The position numbers and the translations under genes are program-made. A DNA stretch of 64,000 nt from Paracoccus salipaludis (GTDB lineage Bacteria; Pseudomonadota; Alphaproteobacteria; Rhodobacterales; Rhodobacteraceae), in the NCBI RefSeq assembly GCF_002287065.1, contig NZ_NSJZ01000001.1:310001-374000 (forward strand). The letters are read 5' to 3'. Below, piece after piece: positions 57,586-64,000 of this stretch (the first letter of the stretch is position 1; each line of letters starts with the position of its first letter). Below the pieces are notes generated by a model. That model searched no databases and was not told the origin of the DNA. It saw only the letters and a program-made list of their open reading frames with translations.

Positions 57586-58869
57586 ATGGTTGCGCGGGTT
57601 TTCGACTATACGAACAGCTTTGAAACGGATCTGGGAAGCGCCACGAGCTTGACGAGCGCCGGCGCAGTCGGCTTGGTGGACGCGCCGACGTCGGGGGATG
57701 CGGATAACGAATATTCCTTCTTCGCAGGCGGCGGCGAATTTGCCCGGCTGGACCTTCACGCCGACGTTGCTGCAGACGAACGCGTCGCGGCCTTCAACGT
57801 CACGATGCAGCTGGACATCAACGGAACCAACGGCGAATTCGGCAACAGCCAGCCGGACGGTATGTCGTTCAACCTGACCGATCCCGTCGCGTTTCCAGAC
57901 TCCGCCCTCTATGAAATCGGCCCGGACGTAGGGTTGTCGGTCCAGGTCATGCCATATGCCTGGGACAGCAGCTTCGGCAACCACCTGCGGATTACTTGGA
58001 ACGGCCAAGTCCTTGCGACAACCCCGCTGGAGACCACCGGCGTGGACCAGGGACCGCAGCCGCTGTCCATCAGCGTGGACCGTGCCGGCAACGTGACCGC
58101 CAGCTGGGGGCCGGACATCTCGGCCAGCGGGACGATCCCCGATGGCGAATGGGCCACGGCGGACCAGACCGGCTGGGACTTCATCATCGCCGGCCGCGCC
58201 GGCGGGAACGGCGGCGATGGCTACATGGACGACATCGACCTGACCGCCCGCGTCGCCTGCTTCACCCGCGGCACCCTGATCGAAACCGACAAGGGTCCCC
58301 GCGCGGTCGAGACGCTGCAGGCGGGCGACTTGGTCTGGACTCTGGATGCCGGCCACCAGCCGATCCGCTGGATCGGGGAAACCCGGCTGGACGCGCAGGC
58401 CCTGGCCCGCGCCCCGCATCTGCGGCCGATCCGCATCGCGGCAGGCGCCCTTGGTGACGGCACGCCCTCGCGCGACCTGCTGGTCTCGCCGCAGCACCGC
58501 GTCCTGCTGAAGTCGCGGATCGCGCTGCGGATGTTCGGTGCCACCGAGGTGCTGGTCGCGGCCAAGCAGCTGCTCGCCATCGACGGGATCGAGCAGCTTG
58601 ACGTGGACGCGGCCGATTACGTCCATTTCCTGTGCGGCGCGCACCAGATCGTGCGCTCGAACGGGGCACTGACCGAATCGATGTATGCCGGGACGCAGGC
58701 GCTTGCCGCGGTCTCGCCCGCTGCGCGTGAGGAGATCCTGACGCTGTTCCCCGGGATCGGCGCCGAAGCGGACGCCATGGAACCCGCCCGCGTCCTGGTG
58801 CCGGGCGCCCAGGCGCGGCGGCTGGCACAGCGCCATTCCGAGAACGGCCAGGTGCTGGTCGCGGGCTGA
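57586..58869 (+). CDS. Hint-domain protein with an N-terminal lectin-like beta domain
   Basis: A 427-residue protein. Residues about 1-215 form a beta-rich domain resembling L-type lectins or similar jelly rolls (asparagines and acidic residues, segments such as NVTMQLDINGTNGEFG). From about residue 225 a Hint (Hedgehog/intein-like) domain begins with CFTRGTLIETDKGPRAVE and continues through RDLLVSPQHRVLL. Such Hint proteins are abundant in Rhodobacterales and may be secreted by type I systems, but their function is not established. No N-terminal signal peptide is seen. It is not in an operon. Confidence 0.88.
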   Translation: MVARVFDYTNSFETDLGSATSLTSAGAVGLVDAPTSGDADNEYSFFAGGGEFARLDLHADVAADERVAAFNVTMQLDINGTNGEFGNSQPDGMSFNLTDPVAFPDSALYEIGPDVGLSVQVMPYAWDSSFGNHLRITWNGQVLATTPLETTGVDQGPQPLSISVDRAGNVTASWGPDISASGTIPDGEWATADQTGWDFIIAGRAGGNGGDGYMDDIDLTARVACFTRGTLIETDKGPRAVETLQAGDLVWTLDAGHQPIRWIGETRLDAQALARAPHLRPIRIAAGALGDGTPSRDLLVSPQHRVLLKSRIALRMFGATEVLVAAKQLLAIDGIEQLDVDAADYVHFLCGAHQIVRSNGALTESMYAGTQALAAVSPAAREEILTLFPGIGAEADAMEPARVLVPGAQARRLAQRHSENGQVLVAG

Positions 58870-58887
58870 GGCCCGTCCCTGCACAGA

Positions 58888-58918
58888 GGACGGCGGCTGG
58901 CGAGCACAGCCGCCGTCC
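58888..58918 (+). terminator. 12-bp hairpin after the Hint gene
   Basis: GGACGGCGGCTG pairs with CAGCCGCCGTCC around a 7-nt loop, 18 bp after the stop. No T-tract follows. Confidence 0.4.
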
Positions 58919-58973
58919 CACCGTCGCCATTCGGGCGCGCCGAGCCTATTCGGCAGCCGAGTCACATGACAGG

Positions 58974-59004
58974 AAAGGCGGGCCTCGCGGGGCCCGCCTT
59001 TTCG
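58974..59004. terminator. Bidirectional rho-independent terminator
   Basis: AAAGGCGGGCC (58974-58984) pairs with GGCCCGCCTTT (58991-59001) around TCGCGG and is followed by TTTT on the + strand. It lies between the convergent Hint and glyA genes and can serve both, since the opposite strand also ends in T after the stem. Confidence 0.75.
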
Positions 59005-59088
59005 ATGTTCCCTTGGCGCGAAACCTGCCGCGGCGGGTCGCCGCGCGCAGGAAGCGGCCGGCTTCGTCAGAGCCGGCCTGTCGGTCGT

Positions 59089-60360
59089 TCAGTCCGAGCC
59101 GTAGATCGGAAAGGCCTCGCAGAGCGCGCGCACTTGCGCCCGCACCTCGGCCTCGACCGCCGCATCGCCCTCGGGGTTTGCCGCAAGCGCGTCGATCACC
59201 CGCAGGACCAGCGCGCCGACCTGCCGGAACTCGGCCTGTCCGAAGCCGCGCGTGGTTCCCGCCGGGGTCCCGAGCCGCACGCCGGACGTCACAAAGGGCT
59301 TTTCGGGATCGTTCGGGATGGCGTTCTTGTTGCAGGTCAGGCCCGCCCGCTCCAGCGCGATCTCGGCCACCTTGCCCGTCACGCCCTTGGGGCGCAGGTC
59401 CACCAGCACCAGGTGGCAGTCGGTCCCGCCCGAGACGATGCCGAGGCCTCCGGCCAGCAGGACCTCGGACAGCGCCTGCGCGTTCTCGACCACGCGGGCG
59501 GCATAGTCCTTGAAGGCGGGGTCCAGCGCCTCGCCGAAGGCCACCGCCTTGGCCGCGATGACGTGCATCAGCGGCCCGCCCTGGTTGCCCGGGAAGACGG
59601 CCGAGTTCAGCTTCTTCGCAAGGGCCTCGTCATTGGTCAGGATCACACCGCCACGCGGGCCGCGCAGCGTCTTGTGGGTGGTCGACGTCACTACATGGGC
59701 GTGCGGCACGGGGTTCGGATAGACGCCGCCCGCGACCAGTCCCGCGTAATGGGCCATGTCCACCATGAGATACGCGCCCACCTCGTCGGCGATGCGGCGG
59801 AAGCCTGCGAAGTCGATCCGGCGCGGATAGGCCGAGGCGCCCGCGATGATCAGCTTCGGGCGCGTCTCCAGCGCCCTTTCGCGCACCTTTTCCATGTCGA
59901 TCAGGTGCGTGTCAGGATCGACCTCGTAGGAGACCACGTCGAACCACTTGCCCGACATGGTCACGGGCGAGCCGTGGGTCAGGTGCCCGCCATGGGCCAG
60001 CGACAGCCCCATGATGCGGTCGCCCGGCTGCAGCAGCGCCAGGAACACCGCCTGGTTCGCCTGGGCGCCGGAATGGGGCTGGACGTTGGCGAAGCCCGCG
60101 TCGAACAGGGCCTTGAGCCGCTCGATGGCGACGGCCTCGACCTTGTCCACGAACTCGCAGCCGCCGTAATAGCGCTTGCCCGGATAGCCCTCGGCATACT
60201 TGTTCGTCAGCACGGACCCTTGCGCGGCCAGAACGCTGGGCGAGACGATGTTCTCGGACGCGATCAGCTCGATCTGGTGGCGCTGGCGGTCAAGCTCCTC
60301 GGCCACGGCCTCGGCGATGACGGCATCGGCGATGCCGGCGGCGGGAAGACGGTCGAACAT
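59089..60360 (-). CDS. glyA: Serine hydroxymethyltransferase
   Basis: A 423-residue PLP enzyme interconverting glycine and serine with tetrahydrofolate. The PLP lysine is K230 in [11 protein letters not shown], and the folate/glycine-binding segments [10 protein letters not shown] and [15 protein letters not shown] are intact. It is 18 bp after soxG in the same operon, where it would consume the glycine and methylene-folate made by sarcosine oxidase. Confidence 0.97.
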   Translation of the reverse strand: MFDRLPAAGIADAVIAEAVAEELDRQRHQIELIASENIVSPSVLAAQGSVLTNKYAEGYPGKRYYGGCEFVDKVEAVAIERLKALFDAGFANVQPHSGAQANQAVFLALLQPGDRIMGLSLAHGGHLTHGSPVTMSGKWFDVVSYEVDPDTHLIDMEKVRERALETRPKLIIAGASAYPRRIDFAGFRRIADEVGAYLMVDMAHYAGLVAGGVYPNPVPHAHVVTSTTHKTLRGPRGGVILTNDEALAKKLNSAVFPGNQGGPLMHVIAAKAVAFGEALDPAFKDYAARVVENAQALSEVLLAGGLGIVSGGTDCHLVLVDLRPKGVTGKVAEIALERAGLTCNKNAIPNDPEKPFVTSGVRLGTPAGTTRGFGQAEFRQVGALVLRVIDALAANPEGDAAVEAEVRAQVRALCEAFPIYGSD

Positions 60361-60378
60361 GGGGGATTCCTCTGAAGG

Positions 60379-60933
60379 TCAGGCGGCTTCGGCGGCGAGT
60401 TCGCGGCAGCCGGTTTCAAGAAGGCCCGCGACATGCGGGGCGAAGCTGTTCCAGACATCCAGCCGGAAGGCGGCCGGACCGTCGCGCCACAGGATCACGG
60501 TGACGTTGTCGAAGGCGGTGCGGCGGCCCTGACCCACCGGGATCGCCTCGACATCGCGGGCGCAGCCGAGGGTCAGCAGTTCCGCCGCGCGGGGGCCGTC
60601 GATTTCCAGCGTGACCTCGCGCCCCGACACATCGACAAGGCTGTGGGGGTGGCTGCCCATCAGCGCCGCGCAGGAGGCGCTGACCGCGCCGACCTGTCCG
60701 GGCGGCAGGTGCAGCATCCATTCGTCGGGGCCGAGGCAGAGAACCTCGATCTCTCCGGCCCCGGCGCGATGGCCGACAACGCTCGGCAGCGTCACACCCA
60801 GCGCCGCGTTCAGCGCCGCAAGGTCGCCGCGCGCCCGCAGCACAAGCCGCGCCACGGGCGCGGCAAGGCTGACGCGCGCCACGGCGCCCTGGGGCAGGGG
60901 GGCGGCGGTGAATGAGGAAACGAGCTTGTTCAT
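60379..60933 (-). CDS. soxG: Sarcosine oxidase gamma subunit
   Basis: A 184-residue SoxG protein, the small subunit of heterotetrameric sarcosine oxidase. It lies 13 bp downstream of soxA. The subunit has a GcvT-like fold and helps to bind the alpha subunit. Confidence 0.9.
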   Translation of the reverse strand: MNKLVSSFTAAPLPQGAVARVSLAAPVARLVLRARGDLAALNAALGVTLPSVVGHRAGAGEIEVLCLGPDEWMLHLPPGQVGAVSASCAALMGSHPHSLVDVSGREVTLEIDGPRAAELLTLGCARDVEAIPVGQGRRTAFDNVTVILWRDGPAAFRLDVWNSFAPHVAGLLETGCRELAAEAA

Positions 60934-60946
60934 CTGGCTTCTCCCG

Positions 60947-63937
60947 TCAGATCTTCAGCCGGGTGTTCTCGGGGTCCACGAAGACCGTTCCGGTGATCGT
61001 GGCGGCGATGGTGCGGTCGGGCATGGGAATGTGGACCGTCTGGCCCATGCGGTCCTGACCGCCCTCGACCAGCGCCAGCGCGATGGGCTGTCCCACCGCC
61101 TCGGAGTGGTAGGAGGACGTGACATGCCCCACCATGGTCATGGGGATCGGCTGGTCCGGGTCGAAGACGATCTGCGCGCCTTCCTCCAGCCGCGAGCCGT
61201 CCTGGGTCAGCAGGCCCACAAGGTGCCTGCGGTTCTTAGCCACGAGGTCCGGGCGCGCAAGGCCGCGCTTGCCCACGAAGTCCGGCTTGGACTTGCCGAC
61301 GGCCCAGCCCATCCCGGCGTCGTAAGGCGTCACCGTCCCGTCGGTGTCTTGGCCAACGATGATATAGCCCTTTTCGGCGCGCAGGACGTGCATCGTTTCC
61401 GTGCCATAGGCGGTGATGCCGTAGCGCTGGCCTTCCTGCCAGAGCCGCTCCCACAGTTGCATCGCCATGGGCGAGGGCACGTTGACCTCGAAGCCGATCT
61501 CGCCGGTGAAGCTGACGCGGAACAGCCGCGCGGGCAGGCCCGCGACCGTGCATTCGGCGCAGGACATGTGCGGGAAGGCCTCTTCCGTCAGGTCCACCCC
61601 CTCGACCAGCGGCGCCAGCAGCTTCGCGGCATTGGGACCGTTCAGGGCCACGGTGGACCACTGTTCCGTCGTCGAGGTGAGCCAGACGTTCAGGTCCGGC
61701 CATTCGGTCTGGAGGTAATCCTCCATCATGTTCAGCACCCGCGCGGCGCCGCCCGTGGTGGTCGTGACGTGAAAGCGGTCGGGGGCCAGCCGCCCGATCA
61801 CCCCGTCGTCGCGGATGAAGCCGTCATCGCCCAGCAGCAGCCCGTAGCGGCAGCGGCCGACGCCCAGCTTGGCCCAGGGGTTGGTGTACATCCGCTCCAT
61901 GAAGGTGACGGCGTCCGGGCCCACGACCTCGATCTTGCCCAGCGTCGAGGCGTCGAAGATGCCGACGCTGCCGCGGACGGCGGCGCATTCGCGGCGGACG
62001 GCGGCCTCCATGTCCTCGCCCGGACGAGGGAAATACCAGGCGCGGCGCCACTGGCCCACCGGCTCGAAGGCCGCGCCCTGCGCTTCGGCCCAGGCGTCGA
62101 TGGGGGTCTTGCGGGTCAGCTCGAAATGGTCGCCGCGGTGATAGTTCGCCAGCGCGCCGAAGGTGGTCGGCGTATAGGGCGGGCGGAAGGTCGTCAGCCC
62201 GACCTGAGGCTGGGGGCGGCCCAGCGCATCGGCGGCGATGTTCAGCCCGTTGATGTTCGACAGCTTCCCTTGGTCGGTCGCCATGCCGTTGGTGGTGTAG
62301 CGCTTGACGTGCTCGATGGAATGCATCCCCTCGCGCACGGCCAGTCGCAGGTCCTTGGCGGTCACGTCGTTCTGGTAGTCGACGAAGGCCTTGGCGCGGC
62401 CCGCGTTCAGGTCGGTCGGCAGCTCGATCTGGGTGATACCCGTGCCGGTGCGGTCGCCCTGAACGCGGGGGGCACGGGCGGTGCTGTCCTTGCCCAGCGC
62501 CGCCGCGACCCCGCGGCCACGTGCCGCGCCGTCCTCAAGCGCCGCCTGCACGCCCCAGAGGCCGCGTCCGGCACCCGCGATCACGCAGTCCTCGCGCGTT
62601 TCGGCGGGCAGGAAGGTGGTCTGCTCCTCGTCCCACGCCAGCTTGCCCTGCGTGTGCGAGAAAAGATGCAGCGAGGGCGTCCAGCCGCCCGACATCAGCA
62701 CCGCGTCGCAGGCGATGGTGACAGGCGCGCCCACCCGGCCGCCCTGAACGGGGTTCACCCGCAGCGACTTGACCCGCAGCCGCCCCGAACTCGCCGTTGC
62801 CGTGTGGCCCAGCTTCACCGGGATTCCCAGCGCGCGGGCCTCGTGCAGCAGGTCCTCGCGGACGGAAGGCCGGGTGTCCACGATGGCCTGCACCCGGGCG
62901 CCCGCGCCCTGCAGGTCGAAGGCGGCGAACCATGCGCTGTCATGGCTGGTCAGCACCACGGGCCGGTCGCCGACGCGGACGCCATAGCGGTTGAGATAGG
63001 TCTGCGCGGCCCCGGCCAGCATCACGCCGGGCCGGTCGTTGCCGTTGAAGACCAAGGGCTTCTCGATCGCGCCCTGCGCCAGCACCACCCAGCCGGCGCG
63101 CACCCGCCACAGGCGCTCGCGCGGGGTGTCGGCGGGTAGGGCGGGCAGGTGGTCGGTCAGCTTCTCGACAAGGCCGACCATGTTCTGGTGGTAATAGCCG
63201 ATGGCCGTGGTCCGGGTCATGATCCGCACGCCCAGCGCCTTCAGCACCGAAAGCTCGCTTGCGAGCCAGTCCCAGACGGGGCGCCCGTCGATCTGCAGAT
63301 GCGGCTCGGACAGCAGCGTGCCCCCGGCCTCGGCGTTCTCGTCCACCAGCACGACGCGCAGGCCCTCGACGGCAGCCGCACGGGCGGCGGCCAGACCGGC
63401 GGGACCGGCGCCCACGATCAGCACGTCGCAATGCAGGTTGCGCGAGGCGTAGCTGTCCGGGTCCTCCTCGGTCGGCGAGGCGCCCAGGCCGGCGGCGCGG
63501 CGGATGAAGGGCTCGTAGACCTTGTCCCAGAAGCCGCGCGGCCACATGAAGGTCTTGTAGTAGAAGCCTGCCGAGAACAGCATGTAGCCCGCGTCGTTCA
63601 CCGCGCCCAGGTCGAAGCTGAGGCTCGGGAACCTGTTCTGCGACGTGACTTCCAGCCCGTCCCAGATTTCCTGCACGGTGGCGCGGGTGTTCGGCTCGAA
63701 CCGGCCCGGACCGCGGCGGGTGCCGACAAGGGCGTTCGGTTCCTCGGAACCTGCACTGACGGGGCCGCGCGGGCGGTGATACTTGAAGGACCGGCCCATC
63801 AGGTGGACGCCATTGGCCAGCAGGGCCGAGGCGACCGTGTCCCCGGCCACGCCCCCATAGCGGCGGCCGTCAAAGGTGAAGGTGACGGGGCGCGAGGCAT
63901 CCACCCGGCCACGGCCCGGAACGCGACAGGATTTCAT
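60947..63937 (-). CDS. soxA: Sarcosine oxidase alpha subunit
   Basis: A 996-residue SoxA. The N-terminal part has a ferredoxin-like domain (FTFDGRRYGGVAGDTVASALLANG) and an NAD-binding motif GAGPAG at 176-181. The C-terminal part (from about residue 600) is a GcvT-like domain that passes formaldehyde to tetrahydrofolate. Together with SoxB, D and G it oxidises sarcosine to glycine, hydrogen peroxide and methylene-folate. The ATG overlaps the soxD stop by 4 nt. Confidence 0.96.
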   Translation of the reverse strand: MKSCRVPGRGRVDASRPVTFTFDGRRYGGVAGDTVASALLANGVHLMGRSFKYHRPRGPVSAGSEEPNALVGTRRGPGRFEPNTRATVQEIWDGLEVTSQNRFPSLSFDLGAVNDAGYMLFSAGFYYKTFMWPRGFWDKVYEPFIRRAAGLGASPTEEDPDSYASRNLHCDVLIVGAGPAGLAAARAAAVEGLRVVLVDENAEAGGTLLSEPHLQIDGRPVWDWLASELSVLKALGVRIMTRTTAIGYYHQNMVGLVEKLTDHLPALPADTPRERLWRVRAGWVVLAQGAIEKPLVFNGNDRPGVMLAGAAQTYLNRYGVRVGDRPVVLTSHDSAWFAAFDLQGAGARVQAIVDTRPSVREDLLHEARALGIPVKLGHTATASSGRLRVKSLRVNPVQGGRVGAPVTIACDAVLMSGGWTPSLHLFSHTQGKLAWDEEQTTFLPAETREDCVIAGAGRGLWGVQAALEDGAARGRGVAAALGKDSTARAPRVQGDRTGTGITQIELPTDLNAGRAKAFVDYQNDVTAKDLRLAVREGMHSIEHVKRYTTNGMATDQGKLSNINGLNIAADALGRPQPQVGLTTFRPPYTPTTFGALANYHRGDHFELTRKTPIDAWAEAQGAAFEPVGQWRRAWYFPRPGEDMEAAVRRECAAVRGSVGIFDASTLGKIEVVGPDAVTFMERMYTNPWAKLGVGRCRYGLLLGDDGFIRDDGVIGRLAPDRFHVTTTTGGAARVLNMMEDYLQTEWPDLNVWLTSTTEQWSTVALNGPNAAKLLAPLVEGVDLTEEAFPHMSCAECTVAGLPARLFRVSFTGEIGFEVNVPSPMAMQLWERLWQEGQRYGITAYGTETMHVLRAEKGYIIVGQDTDGTVTPYDAGMGWAVGKSKPDFVGKRGLARPDLVAKNRRHLVGLLTQDGSRLEEGAQIVFDPDQPIPMTMVGHVTSSYHSEAVGQPIALALVEGGQDRMGQTVHIPMPDRTIAATITGTVFVDPENTRLKI

Positions 63938-64000
63938 GTGCGGTCCCCCAGCAGCGAGGAAAGCTCGGGGCGCGGAGCGCCCGCCTTGTAGGTCGTCAGG
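63934..64000 (-). CDS. soxD: Sarcosine oxidase delta subunit, C-terminal part only
   Basis: The last 21 codons before a TGA at 63936-63934 read LTTYKAGAPRPELSSLLGDR followed by T, a SoxD-type ending. It is placed directly upstream of soxA with an ATGA overlap, as in the usual soxBDAG order. The rest of the gene and soxB are beyond the right edge. Confidence 0.7.
   Translation of the reverse strand, partial: LTTYKAGAPRPELSSLLGDRT

Overview
The window is GC-rich, densely coding DNA from an alphaproteobacterium, most likely a Rhodobacteraceae member close to Paracoccus. This is inferred from a complete quinohemoprotein amine dehydrogenase (qhp) cluster of the kind known from Paracoccus denitrificans, a rhizobial/rhodobacterial-type glycerol ABC operon, and a Hint-domain protein typical of Rhodobacterales. 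No rRNA, tRNA or CRISPR array was seen.

Region 1 (1-13.5 kb) is accessory. It holds a Ner-like regulator, a Tn7-like transposition module (tnsA-tnsB-tnsC-tniQ, each overlapping the next by 1-8 nt), a type I restriction-modification operon (hsdM-hsdS-hsdR, 4-nt overlaps), and a two-gene resistance cassette (AAC(3)-II/III-like acetyltransferase and TmrB-like ATPase, 4-nt overlap). A candidate transposon end with three GTGGC-centred repeats lies at 13455-13520. The left end is not recognised and may lie outside the window.

Region 2 (13.7-27 kb) holds housekeeping or accessory metabolic genes: a patatin-like phospholipase, a metallophosphoesterase, a DJ-1/PfpI protein, an AI-2E-type membrane protein fused to a GAF domain, an ArgE-like deacylase, a flavin monooxygenase-RidA-DUF1028 operon, two related LysR regulators, an orphan periplasmic binding protein and a Rieske oxygenase. 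A 15-bp dyad (TTNGG-N5-CCTAA) occurs both upstream of the monooxygenase operon and upstream of the binding protein, suggesting a common LysR regulon.

Region 3 (27-37 kb) is a full glycerol uptake and catabolism locus, glpD-S-T-P-Q-U-V-K, divergent from glpR. Two everted GGATGTTCG half-sites lie in the shared promoter. The two ATPases look complementary: GlpS lacks the switch histidine and GlpT lacks the LSGGQ signature, which leaves one canonical ATP site.

Region 4 (37-46.2 kb) is a complete qhp set: qhpA-D-C-B-E-F on the + strand, with qhpG and qhpR on the - strand at either side. The gamma subunit retains every cross-linking Cys/Glu/Asp/Trp. A perfect 12-bp inverted repeat sits between qhpG and qhpA.

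Region 5 (47.3-57.4 kb) looks like a hydroxyproline (possibly hydroxyproline-betaine) uptake and degradation locus. A ProXVW-type transporter and a proline-racemase-family protein are divergent from a DapA-family lyase, an aldehyde dehydrogenase, an FAD oxidoreductase and a LysR regulator. The racemase-family protein has Gly in place of the second catalytic Cys and Ala in place of the conserved His, so its activity is in doubt.

Region 6 (57.5-64 kb) has a Hint-domain protein, then glyA-soxG-soxA-soxD (partial) on the - strand for sarcosine oxidation to glycine and serine. Quaternary and secondary amine use is thus a recurring theme across the right two thirds of the window.
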